From DASUPK01 sp963695805 (GTDB taxonomy: Bacteria; Actinomycetota; Thermoleophilia; Solirubrobacterales; 70-9), in assembly GCA_963695805.1 (NCBI GenBank), contig CAVOHV010000001.1, positions 62,001 to 126,000 of the forward strand: DNA of 64,000 bases, given 5' to 3'. Below are positions 24,273 through 31,950 of this stretch, piece after piece. Both the position numbers and the translations under genes were made by a program. The notes under the pieces were generated by a model. The model did not search any database and was not told where the DNA came from. It saw nothing but the letters and a program-made list of their open reading frames with translations. Numbering within the stretch: position 1 is the first letter of the stretch; every line of letters begins with the position of its first letter.

Positions 24273-24300
24273 GTCTAAGAATGGGATTAGAAATCTCTTA
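24273..24300 (-). promoter_or_regulatory. Triple direct-repeat operator, copy 3 (cytochrome-like/EncFtn operon)
   Basis: On the plus strand GTCTAA-N5-GGATTA-N5-CTCTTA, again at 11-bp steps, 32 bp from ATG 24241. TAAG, the TAGA of the middle repeat and CTCTTA align with copies 1 and 2. The first half-site is the least conserved of the three copies. Confidence 0.6.
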
Positions 24301-24450
24301 TCTGCTGCCCAGGAGGTTGATCTGGTGACGGCTAGCCTTCCCGAACGTGATCTCGACCAACCGGTTCTGATCGACACAACCCACACATCGACGATTCGTC
24401 AGCGAAGGGTCGCCGAGCACCCGGCAGCGAACGGCCGTTGAGGAGAAGAT

Positions 24451-24537
24451 TCAGACGTAGGTGTCTTGGCCGAGGTACTTCTTGGCCAGTTCGTCGACTA
24501 GGAGCGACAACGTGAGGACATCGTCCAAGAGGCACAT
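24451..24537 (-). other. 28-codon frame of uncertain status in a 345-bp gap
   Basis: Between the cytochrome-like gene and the DUF4126-like gene (24242-24586) the only coding-like signal is a minus-strand frame of 28 codons. It is rich in Leu, Asp and Val and ends DELAKKYLGQDTYV. That ending recalls the tail of pyridoxamine-oxidase-like proteins (LAxKYLG-type). It is preceded directly by a stop codon and has no ribosome-binding site, so it may be a gene remnant or chance. Confidence 0.2.
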
Positions 24538-24586
24538 TCAGAAACGGTTCCGGAAGCGAGCGAGATACTCTGGCGCGCGTCGCGCC

Positions 24587-25051
24587 GTGAGGAGGTGGCG
24601 AGGGACCTCGTGGCGGGATGCGCTCGGCGGCAGCGTGTTGCTTGGAGCCGCGTCGGGCCTGCGCGGCCAGATCGGTGTGGCGGTCATCGCGGTTCGCTCG
24701 GACCCCTCTCTGCCTCCGATACTCCGCCAACCGTGGAGCAGGCGGGTGTTGGTGGCGGCGGCAGTTGGCGAGCTGATCGCCGACAAGTTGCCGAGCACCC
24801 CGAGCAGGCTCGAGCCGCAGGGGATCGTCGGTCGACTCGTCCTGGGGGCGCTGGCAGCCGGGCTCTTCGCCCAGACTCGGCAAGCACCTTGGCTTCCTGC
24901 CTCCGGCATCGGGGCGGCGAGCGCAATTGTGGCGGCAAAGATCGGCCACGACCTACGGGCCCAATTGGCCAAGCAGATGCCCGACCCTGCCGTGGCAGTC
25001 GTCGAAGACACCGTCGCACTCAGCCTGGCCACTGAGGGAGCCGCGCGGTGA
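24587..25051 (+). CDS. DUF4126-like membrane protein
   Basis: A 154-residue hydrophobic protein. The N-terminal GGSVLLGAASGLRGQIGVA, then VAAAVGELIADKLPSTPSRLEP and a Gly/Ala-rich helix pair, match the DUF4126 pattern of small membrane proteins of unknown function. GTG 24587 is taken as the start because the upstream codons are Arg/Ser-rich and not membrane-like. It is followed by efp after 58 bp on the same strand, but co-transcription is uncertain. Confidence 0.6.
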   Translation: MRRWRGTSWRDALGGSVLLGAASGLRGQIGVAVIAVRSDPSLPPILRQPWSRRVLVAAAVGELIADKLPSTPSRLEPQGIVGRLVLGALAAGLFAQTRQAPWLPASGIGAASAIVAAKIGHDLRAQLAKQMPDPAVAVVEDTVALSLATEGAAR

Positions 25052-25109
25052 TTGGGTACTGAAGCTGCGTCTGCTGTCGTCCTGGCCCGGCGGCTAGCCT
25101 TCCCTGGCC

Positions 25110-25670
25110 GTGATTTCGACGAACCAGTTCAAGAACGGAACGCACATCGATGTCGACGGGACCGTCTTCCGGATCGTCGAGTTCCAGCACGTGAAGCCGG
25201 GCAAGGGTGGCGCGTTCGTGCGCTCGAAGCTCAAGCGGGTCGACGACGGCGCCGTGATCGACAAGACCTTCAAGGCCGGTGAGAAGTTCCGGCCGGTTCG
25301 CACCGAGACCCGCAAGATGCAGTTCCTCTACGACTCGGGGGAAGCAGCCGTCTTCATGGACAACCAGAGCTACGACCAGGTGGAGATCCCGAAGTCCGTG
25401 GTCGAGGACGCCCTGCGCTGGGTCCCGGCCAACTCGGACGTCGACCTGCTCTTCGTGGACGAGCGACCGGCGGGCGCCCAACCGCCGACCGCGGTCGAGC
25501 TGACCGTGACCCAGACGGATCCGGGGCTCAAGGGCGACACCGCCTCTGGAGGGGGGTCCAAGCCGGCGACGCTGGAGACAGGTGTCGTGGTTCAGGTTCC
25601 CCTCTTCATCGAGGAGGGCGAGAGGGTCAGGGTCGACACCCGCAGCGGCGAGTACGTATCGCGTGCGTAG
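25110..25670 (+). CDS. efp: Translation elongation factor P
   Basis: A 186-residue three-domain EF-P, which relieves ribosome stalling at consecutive prolines. The N-terminal KOW-like domain carries the tip Lys at residue 32 in KPGKGGAFVR, the position modified in other bacteria; no modification enzyme is seen here. FMDNQSYDQVEIP and the C-terminal VVVQVPLFIEEGERVRVDTRSGEY (in part) are the OB-domain signatures. GTG start at 25110. It overlaps nusB by 8 bp, a gene order common in actinobacteria. Confidence 0.97.
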   Translation: MISTNQFKNGTHIDVDGTVFRIVEFQHVKPGKGGAFVRSKLKRVDDGAVIDKTFKAGEKFRPVRTETRKMQFLYDSGEAAVFMDNQSYDQVEIPKSVVEDALRWVPANSDVDLLFVDERPAGAQPPTAVELTVTQTDPGLKGDTASGGGSKPATLETGVVVQVPLFIEEGERVRVDTRSGEYVSRA

Positions 25671-26043
25671 GTCGGACCAGAGAAGAGACGCGGTCTTCGC
25701 GCTCTACCAGCACGAGGTGACCGGGAGGCCGGTCGGAGAGCTCCTCGGGGAAGCCAAGCCATTCACCCGGGAGCTCGCGGAGCAGGTGGAAGCGAACCGC
25801 GATGAGTTGGATGACCTGATCTCGCGCCATTCCCAGAACTGGTCGCTGGACCGGATCGCGCCCCTGGAGCGGAGCATCTTGCGCACCGCCCTCTACGAGG
25901 CCCTCCACAGCGACGACGTCCCGGTCGAGGTCGCGATCGACGAGGCCGTCGAGCTCGCCAAGCAGTACTGCGGCGCGGACGCCCCGGGATTCGTCAATGG
26001 AGTCCTCGGGGCCGCCCTCGAAGAGAGGGGCGCCGTCGACTGA
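25663..26043 (+). CDS. nusB: Transcription antitermination protein NusB
   Basis: A 126-residue helical RNA-binding protein. It starts VRRSDQRRDAVFALYQHEVTG with the typical Arg-rich first helix. RIAPLERSILRTALYEAL and VPVEVAIDEAVELAKQYCGADAPGFVNGVL are the conserved C-terminal segments (the second quoted in part of its run). It works with NusE on boxA RNA in rRNA antitermination. GTG 25663 lies inside the end of efp; the HAD gene begins in its stop codon, so translation is coupled across the three genes. Confidence 0.95.
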   Translation: MRRSDQRRDAVFALYQHEVTGRPVGELLGEAKPFTRELAEQVEANRDELDDLISRHSQNWSLDRIAPLERSILRTALYEALHSDDVPVEVAIDEAVELAKQYCGADAPGFVNGVLGAALEERGAVD

Positions 26044-26825
26044 TGGCGGCCGCGCTCGAGGGCATCGAGGGGCTCCTCCTCGACCTGAGCGGCGTTCTCT
26101 ACGTGCAGGATGAGGCGGTGCCCGGGGCAGCCGACGCCCTGGCGAAGCTGCGCGATGACGGCATCCCGCTCCGCCTCGTCACCAACACGACGATGCGCCC
26201 GCGGCGCTCGATCCTGGAGCGCCTCCATCGTCTCGGGATCGAGGCTGAGCCATCGGAGCTGCTGACGCCGGCCACCCTCGCGGTTCGGCGGTGCGAGGAG
26301 GCGGGGTACGAATCTGTCTCGCTGGTCGTGCTCGACGAGCTCCGGGAGGACCTGGACGGCCTCGAGGAGGGCGAGGGATCCGTCGACGCGGTGATTGTCG
26401 GCGACCTCGGGGAGGGCTGGGGCTACGGGATCCTCAACCGCGCCTTCCGGCAGCTGATGGACGGGGCCGAGCTGATCGCCCTGCAGAAGAACCGCTACTG
26501 GGAAACCGCGGAGGGGCTCTCTCTCGATGCGGGGCCGTTCGTCTCGGCGCTCGAGTACGCGACCGGGCGGGAGGCTGAGGTCGTCGGCAAGCCATCGGAC
26601 TCCTTCTTCGAGCTCGCCCTCTCGGAGCTCGGTGTGCGCGCCGACCGGGCGGCGATGGTGGGCGACGACGTCGAGGCCGATGTAGGCGGCGCGATGGACG
26701 CGGGTCTCGCCGGAATCCTGGTCAGAACCGGCAAGTACCGGGAGGATCTGGTGCGGAAGAGTGGAATTGAGCCCACCGCGACGGTTGACTCGATCGCGGA
26801 CGTGCCCGATCTGCTCTCGGTCTGA
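26043..26825 (+). CDS. HAD-superfamily hydrolase, LHPP/NagD-like (subfamily IIA)
   Basis: A 260-residue phosphatase-type HAD protein. Motif I is LLDLSGVLY, where the second Asp of the usual DxD is Ser. The same DxSGVLY form occurs in LHPP-type phospholysine/phosphohistidine/pyrophosphate phosphatases. Motif II is LVTNTTMRPRRS (about 43), the Lys is in VVGKPSDSFFELAL and motif IV is MVGDDVEADVGGAMDAGL. A C2-type cap lies between motifs II and III. The substrate is a small phosphoester or inorganic pyrophosphate; which one is not shown. It begins within the nusB stop codon. Confidence 0.88.
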   Translation: MAAALEGIEGLLLDLSGVLYVQDEAVPGAADALAKLRDDGIPLRLVTNTTMRPRRSILERLHRLGIEAEPSELLTPATLAVRRCEEAGYESVSLVVLDELREDLDGLEEGEGSVDAVIVGDLGEGWGYGILNRAFRQLMDGAELIALQKNRYWETAEGLSLDAGPFVSALEYATGREAEVVGKPSDSFFELALSELGVRADRAAMVGDDVEADVGGAMDAGLAGILVRTGKYREDLVRKSGIEPTATVDSIADVPDLLSV

Positions 26826-27009
26826 CGGTCCGTAGTTTCCCGGCGCCTCTGCCGAGCAAACCGATGAACCCGGGGGTGTGAAGTTGCATCCTGCCGTGGA
26901 CCCAGGGGGAGGATCTCGCTTCGGATGCCATCGAAACGGATTTCGGACGAATCGGAGATCGAATTGACTCGAGGCGCGTCCGATCAGTGGGCGCGCCCGA
27001 TCAACTACC

Positions 27010-27207
27010 GTGACGGCGATGGAGGCCCGGTCTCCAGACCTGGAAGCGATAACGGCGCGGCTGGAGCGGATAGCGGAGGAGCTCGAAGCCGGGCCGAGCG
27101 ACGAGCGCGCCGTCGAGCTGGTGCGAGAGGCCTCCGAATCCGCGGCGGAGGCGGGGAGGGCGGTGGGAGCCGCGCTGAGGGCCGCGACGGATACGTCGTC
27201 GCCCTGA
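27010..27207 (+). CDS. xseB: Exodeoxyribonuclease VII small subunit-like protein
   Basis: A 65-residue, all-helical protein. LEAITARLERIAEELEAGPSDERAVELVREASE fits the XseB pattern (EALxxLExIVxxLExGxxxLExxxxLYExG), with the middle quoted only in part. XseB binds the XseA catalytic subunit to form exonuclease VII. No xseA gene is found nearby, although xseA and xseB are usually adjacent. The gene begins at GTG 27010 (ATG 27019 also possible) and ends 8 bp before the polyprenyl synthase gene, a common xseB-ispA-dxs order. Confidence 0.6.
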   Translation: MTAMEARSPDLEAITARLERIAEELEAGPSDERAVELVREASESAAEAGRAVGAALRAATDTSSP

Positions 27208-27215
27208 ACAGGGCC

Positions 27216-28121
27216 ATGAGCGAGTACCCCGACGACCTGCGAGAGCAGGTCGAGAACTATCTGAAGGGGATTCGGTTCTCACGGATCCCCCCGACCGAGG
27301 GCCTCGAGGAGGCGATGCGCTACTCGCTGCTCGCCGGGGGAAAGAGGATCCGCCCGGTGCTCGCGCTCGCGACGGCGCGGTCGATCGGCCTCGACCCCGA
27401 GCGCGTGCTTCCCGCAGCCGCGGCGCTCGAGCTCATCCACACTTACTCCCTGATCCACGACGACCTGCCCGCGATGGACGACGACGAGCTGCGACGGGGG
27501 ATGCCGACGGCACACGTCAAGTTCGGTGAGAACGTCGCCATCCTCGCCGGCGACGCTCTCTTCGCCGAGGCGATGCACCTGTTCACCGAGGAGCAGAGGG
27601 GGCACCCGGCGGCAGTGCTCGCCGCGCTCAGGGAGCTGGTCACGGCCGCGGGAGTGGGGGGCATGGTGGGCGGTCAGTACATCGACGTGACCGAGTTCGA
27701 TGCTGCCGCGAGGGGTGACTGGGAGGCGGCGGTCAACCTCAACGCCTCGCGGCTGCGGGAAATGCACTCGCTCAAGACCGGCCGCCTGATCGCCGCCAGC
27801 GTGTCGGTTGTGCTGATCCTCGGCGAGGTGCCCGAAGCTGAGACAATCCCGTACCGGCGTTTCGCCGATGAGCTCGGGGTGTTGTTCCAGATCGTCGACG
27901 ACATACTCGACGTGACGGGCTCCGATGAGGAGCTCGGCAAGCCGAGCGGCAGCGACGAGAGGCACGGAAAGCTCACGTATGTGAGTGCGTATGGACTGGA
28001 AGAAGCGCGCGAGCTAGCCTCCGAGTCGCATCGGAAGGCTCGTGCGGCGCTCGATGGGGCACGGCCCCGCACAGATGACTTGATCCGGATAACCGACTTC
28101 ATTCACACGCGACACACCTGA
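27216..28121 (+). CDS. Polyprenyl diphosphate synthase (farnesyl/geranylgeranyl type)
   Basis: A 301-residue all-helical trans-prenyltransferase. The first Asp-rich motif is HDDLPAMDDDELRRG (about 84-98) and the second is QIVDDILDVTG (about 225). SLLAGGKRIRPVL near 42 binds isopentenyl diphosphate. The enzyme condenses allylic diphosphates with isopentenyl diphosphate to C15 or C20 products. ATG 27216 is used because sequence upstream is Arg/Gly-rich and overlaps xseB. The stop overlaps the dxs start (TGATG), so it is co-expressed with the first enzyme of the MEP pathway. Confidence 0.93.
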   Translation: MSEYPDDLREQVENYLKGIRFSRIPPTEGLEEAMRYSLLAGGKRIRPVLALATARSIGLDPERVLPAAAALELIHTYSLIHDDLPAMDDDELRRGMPTAHVKFGENVAILAGDALFAEAMHLFTEEQRGHPAAVLAALRELVTAAGVGGMVGGQYIDVTEFDAAARGDWEAAVNLNASRLREMHSLKTGRLIAASVSVVLILGEVPEAETIPYRRFADELGVLFQIVDDILDVTGSDEELGKPSGSDERHGKLTYVSAYGLEEARELASESHRKARAALDGARPRTDDLIRITDFIHTRHT

Positions 28122-30142
28122 TGCCGAAGAACAACAGCGATCCGAAGAAGACCGAGACGCGGCTGCTCGATTCGATCGACTCCCCCGCCGACCTCAGCAG
28201 TCTCTCCGACGAGCAGCTCCAGCAGGTCGCGCAGGAGACGCGCGAGCTGATCATCGGCACGATCGGCGAGATCGGCGGCCACTTCGGCGCCAACCTCGGC
28301 ACCTGCGAGCTCGCCGTGTCGCTGCACAGCCTCCTCGACTCCCCGAAGGACAAGATCCTCTGGGACGTCGGACACCAGGCCTATCCCCACAAGGTTCTCA
28401 CCGGCCGGCGCGACCGGCTCGACACGATCCGCCAGTACGAGGGGCTGGCGCCGTTCTGCTCGATCTTCGAGTCCGAGCACGACATCATGGGCGCGGGGCA
28501 CGCCTCGACCTCGATCGGGTACGCGGTCGGCCTGAAGGAGGCGATGCGCAAGGGCATCGGCGAGGACGGCAAGGTCGTCGCGGTGATCGGCGACGGAGCG
28601 CTCACGGGAGGCGTCGCCTACGAGGCGCTCCACCACGCGGGCGGCCTGCAGACCCCGATGGTGATCGTGGTCAACGACAACGGGATGTCGATCTCACCGA
28701 ACGTCGGGGCGATGTCCCGCTACTTCCAGCGGGCACGGCTCAACAAGCGCCTCTACTTCGCGCGCTCGACCACCGAGGAGCGCCTCACCCAGCTGCCGCT
28801 CGGCCTGGGCCGGCGGATCGACAGGGTCGGACCCGAGCTGAAGGCGGCGATCAAGGCGTACTTCGCACCCGGTCTCTTCTTCGAGGAGCTCGACCTTGCG
28901 TATATGGGCCCGATCGACGGCCATGACGTCGCCGAGCTCCGCGCGGCCCTTCGCAAGGGGCTCCAGGCCGGCCGGCCGGTCGTGGTCCACATCCAGACGG
29001 TCAAAGGCAAGGGATTCGAGCCGGCCGAGGAGGGCGGCCTGGTGGGAATGGAGAAGTGGCACGCCGCCAAGCCGGGCTCGATCGTGGATGGCAAGGAGGC
29101 CCCCAAGAAGCCGGTGCCGGTGAGCGAGTCCGACTCGCCCGAGAAGATCGAGAAGCTCGAGAAGCCCCCGCCCAAGGCGCCGCCGCAGTACACGGCGGTG
29201 TTCGCAGACGCTCTGGTCGAGGAGGCCAAGCGGGATCCGCGGGTGATCGGCATCACCGCCGCGATGGCCGGCGGTACGGGATTGAACAAGCTCCACGAGG
29301 CGCTGCCCGAGCAGTACTACGACGTCGGCATCGCCGAACAAGATGCCGTCCTGTTCGCGGCCGGTCTGGCGCTGCAGGGAGCGAAGCCGGTCTGCGCGAT
29401 CTACTCGACCTTCCTGCAAAGAGCCTTCGACCAGCTCGTGCATGACGTCTGCCTGCAGAAGCTGAACGTGGTGTTCGCAATGGACCGGGCGGGCCTTGTC
29501 GGCGACGATGGGCCGACCCACCACGGCTTCATCGACGTCTCCTACTTCCGCCCGCTGCCGAACGTCGTGGTGATGGCGCCCCGCGACGAGGCCATGCTCG
29601 TCCACATGCTGCGCACGGCGCTCGCCTACGACGACGGCCCGATCGCCTTCCGCTATCCCCGGGGCGCGGCCGAGGGTGCCCCGATGCCCAATGTGCCGAA
29701 GGAGATCGAGATCGGCAAGGGCGAGTACCTCCTCCCCGGCCAGCGTGTCGCCCTGCTCGGCTATGGCTACGGGGTCCAGGTGGCCTTGAGCGCCGCGGAG
29801 ATCCTCCGCAACAAGGGCCTCGAGCCCACCGTCGCGGACGCACGCTTCGCCAAGCCGCTGGACGGCGAGATGGTCGAGAGGCTGGCATCCGACCACGAGC
29901 TGCTGGTGACCATCGAGGAGAACGTGCTGCCCGGCGGCTTCGGGTCGGCCGTGCTCGAGCACGCCGAGGACGGCTTCGCCTACGGCGGCGAGCGCGCCCG
30001 CATCCTCCGCGTCGGGCTGCCGGACCGCTACGTGACGCACGGCAAGCCCGCCCAGCTCCGCGAGGAGGTCGGATTCACCGGCGAGGCCGTCGCCGACCGC
30101 GTCCTCGCGGCCCTGGGTACGCGCGAGACCATCTTCGGTTGA
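28121..30142 (+). CDS. dxs: 1-deoxy-D-xylulose-5-phosphate synthase
   Basis: A 673-residue thiamine diphosphate enzyme that condenses pyruvate and glyceraldehyde 3-phosphate, the first step of the MEP isoprenoid pathway. The ThDP motif runs from GDGALTGGVAYEAL (about 160) to NDN. The second domain has the catalytic Glu in VGIAEQDAV (about 407) and the transketolase C-terminal domain ends the protein. A Pro/Lys-rich insertion (about 325-355, PKKPVPVSESDSPEKIEKLE) separates the first two domains and is longer than usual. It is translationally coupled to the polyprenyl synthase gene. Confidence 0.97.
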   Translation: MPKNNSDPKKTETRLLDSIDSPADLSSLSDEQLQQVAQETRELIIGTIGEIGGHFGANLGTCELAVSLHSLLDSPKDKILWDVGHQAYPHKVLTGRRDRLDTIRQYEGLAPFCSIFESEHDIMGAGHASTSIGYAVGLKEAMRKGIGEDGKVVAVIGDGALTGGVAYEALHHAGGLQTPMVIVVNDNGMSISPNVGAMSRYFQRARLNKRLYFARSTTEERLTQLPLGLGRRIDRVGPELKAAIKAYFAPGLFFEELDLAYMGPIDGHDVAELRAALRKGLQAGRPVVVHIQTVKGKGFEPAEEGGLVGMEKWHAAKPGSIVDGKEAPKKPVPVSESDSPEKIEKLEKPPPKAPPQYTAVFADALVEEAKRDPRVIGITAAMAGGTGLNKLHEALPEQYYDVGIAEQDAVLFAAGLALQGAKPVCAIYSTFLQRAFDQLVHDVCLQKLNVVFAMDRAGLVGDDGPTHHGFIDVSYFRPLPNVVVMAPRDEAMLVHMLRTALAYDDGPIAFRYPRGAAEGAPMPNVPKEIEIGKGEYLLPGQRVALLGYGYGVQVALSAAEILRNKGLEPTVADARFAKPLDGEMVERLASDHELLVTIEENVLPGGFGSAVLEHAEDGFAYGGERARILRVGLPDRYVTHGKPAQLREEVGFTGEAVADRVLAALGTRETIFG

Positions 30143-30240
30143 TTACCGACTGCGGCCGCTCGATGGCTTAGTGGCACGGGTGGCGCCCGATGCCTCGACT
30201 CGCATTGTGGGCGTCCGTGCCGGCGGGATACTCCATCGTG

Positions 30241-30644
30241 ATGTCCGCCGAGAACGTGAAGGTCGTGACGGCCATGTACGAAAGCCGTGAGCGAGGCGAC
30301 ATGGACGTGGGGGAGTTCGTTCATCCCGAGATCGTCTTCGCTCGCATCGGCTCTCCGAGCTTCCTGGCTCGGCCGGCGAATGGCATGGCCTTGACGGAAT
30401 GCGGAAGGCCACCGTCGAGTATCTGAACGTCTGGGAGGATTACCGCCTCGAGGTTGAGCGGATGATCGATCTGGGCGATCGCGTTCTCGTCCTCGAGACG
30501 CAGACCGCTCGGGGCAAGCGCAGCGGAGCCGTCACCAGCCAGGACGTCGGCACGCTGCTCACCCTCCGTGGCGGCCTGATCGTGCGCTGGGAGTACTACT
30601 GGGAGCGGGCCGAGGCCCTGGAGGCCGCCGGGATCGCCGAGTAG
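30241..30644 (+). pseudogene. SnoaL/NTF2-like protein gene with frameshift
   Basis: ATG 30241 opens MSAENVKVVTAMYESRERGD, the usual start of the SnoaL-like family found repeatedly at 40-44.5 kb. This frame leaves the family pattern at about 30372 and stops at 30426. The +1 frame from about 30373 reads GEWHGLDGMRKATVEYLNVW and continues to the standard end ERAEALEAAGIAE at 30644. One inserted or two deleted bases near GGCCGGCG (30370-30377) would explain it. Either the gene is broken or the assembly has an indel. Its 3' end overlaps the convergent membrane protein gene by 49 bp. Confidence 0.75.
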
Positions 30645-31372
30645 GCGAGTGCCGAGAGCCCCCTGTGCAGTTCGGCGAATGCGGCCAACGCCCGCGGAGC
30701 GAGCGCGATGGCGGCGACGTCGAAGAGCACGTAGATGCCCGCGATCCCGCTCGGTGGGTTGCCCGCCGGCAGGGGGGTGTCCGGCGCGGTCGGGGCCCAG
30801 TGCCAGGCCCCGATCGAGGTCCCATAGATCTCCAGGAAGCCAACGACGAGGAAGACCCCGGCGTAGAGCGTCGCGGCGCGGCCCCGGAGAAGCACGTAGA
30901 TCAGCAGCGCTCCCGCGATCGCCCCGAGGACGTCCGCGCGGCCAAGCAGGAAGAGTCCGGCGATCCCCCAGGCCGCCACGATCGCGATGACAGCGCCCAG
31001 GAAGAGCCGCGGATTCCGCAGCACCTGCACGGACTGGCTGATGCGGAGACCCGCCAAGAAGACGAGCCCGTGGCCCGGCGGGACGAAGGCCGGCAGGTTC
31101 TCGAGCCGGTAGGTGTAGGCGCCGAGCACGATCGAGCCGAGCACCTCCGCGCAGCTCGCCACCAGCACGACGACCAGCGCCCTGGCGCGATCCTGCGGCT
31201 CCACAGAGACACAGGAGGCGATCAGGATCGCCCAGGTCGCCGCCCCGAGTAGGAGCTGCTGGCCCGGGCTGGCGTAGTGATCGAGAGCGAGGAAGGTCGC
31301 GATCACGCAGAGCACCATCGCCGCGAATGGCAGCGGCGCTGACAGCGGGTGCTTGGCGGCTCCTCTCCCCAT
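30596..31372 (-). CDS. Integral membrane protein of unknown function
   Basis: A 258-residue protein with about eight hydrophobic helices and few charged residues. Helices occur at about 15-35, 40-60, 65-90, 100-120, 130-150, 155-175, 180-200 and 215-235. Polar positions inside helices (SCAEVLGSIVLGAYTY, FLEIYGTSIGAWHWAP) suggest a transport or lipid-modifying role, and FLEIYGTSIGAWHW recalls carotenoid-cyclase or DUF-type membrane enzymes. I do not recognise the family. ATG 31372 or GTG 31375 can start it. It is divergent from the gene at 31525. Confidence 0.65.
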   Translation of the reverse strand: MGRGAAKHPLSAPLPFAAMVLCVIATFLALDHYASPGQQLLLGAATWAILIASCVSVEPQDRARALVVVLVASCAEVLGSIVLGAYTYRLENLPAFVPPGHGLVFLAGLRISQSVQVLRNPRLFLGAVIAIVAAWGIAGLFLLGRADVLGAIAGALLIYVLLRGRAATLYAGVFLVVGFLEIYGTSIGAWHWAPTAPDTPLPAGNPPSGIAGIYVLFDVAAIALAPRALAAFAELHRGLSALAYSAIPAASRASARSQ

Positions 31373-31524
31373 CACTAATCGGGTGGCTCCTCCTGCATTT
31401 CACGGGTCGCGCTGTCGCGCGCCCTCGCATCATCGGGGCCCCCTCGCATTACGCCCGTGCTGCGGGGACGAATTGCGATTGGATCATCCCCTCGCGGGCG
31501 CTGTCAAATGAGAGACTGCGCGCG

Positions 31525-31950
31525 GTGATCGAACGGCCGGTGTTCATGCTCGAAGATCCCGTCGAACACGGGGCTCTGGGCGCTGAATACACCTTTGAGT
31601 GGGACAGCAATCGGCTCACCGCGGGCGATCTGGAGGCGCGCGCCGTCGAGGAGCTGCGCGGTCGGCTGAAGGGCGGCCTCGCATTCGTGGGCCTCTCCCA
31701 GGTGAGGGAGACGGCGACGTTCGGCGGGCTGCCGCTGATGGAGCGCCTCGACGAGCGGCTCTGCGGCGTCTGGGCCGTCAACCCTCAAAGCGGACAGATT
31801 GTCGGATTTCTCCGTTTCGAGGAACTCGTCAAGGAGGTCTTCGACGTCGCGCTGCTGGCCGGGGTGCGCTATCCCGAGATCGCGGAGGAGGGCGCCGACA
31901 CGGCAATCAACTCCTTCGTGCTGCCGGAGGCGCAGCCGGCCGCCGGATGA
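31525..31950 (+). CDS. Conserved protein of unknown function, upstream of MFS exporter
   Basis: A soluble protein of about 141 residues beginning at GTG 31525. It has alternating strands and helices (YTFEWDSNRLTAGDLEARA, GLAFVGLSQVRETATFG, CGVWAVNPQSGQIVGFLRF) with no cysteine-rich or catalytic motif I can name. ATGA overlap with the MFS gene shows translational coupling, so it may act with that exporter, for example as an accessory or ligand-binding protein. GTG 31540 is an alternative start. Confidence 0.55.
   Translation: MIERPVFMLEDPVEHGALGAEYTFEWDSNRLTAGDLEARAVEELRGRLKGGLAFVGLSQVRETATFGGLPLMERLDERLCGVWAVNPQSGQIVGFLRFEELVKEVFDVALLAGVRYPEIAEEGADTAINSFVLPEAQPAAG

Noticed and set aside
26925..27215. 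N-terminal extension of the polyprenyl synthase
   Set aside because: The extra residues are Gly/Arg-rich, overlap xseB and are not part of the family; ATG 27216 gives normal length.
28694..30040. Long minus-strand frame opposite dxs
   Set aside because: Antisense to a complete, unmistakable dxs; composition typical of a shadow frame.
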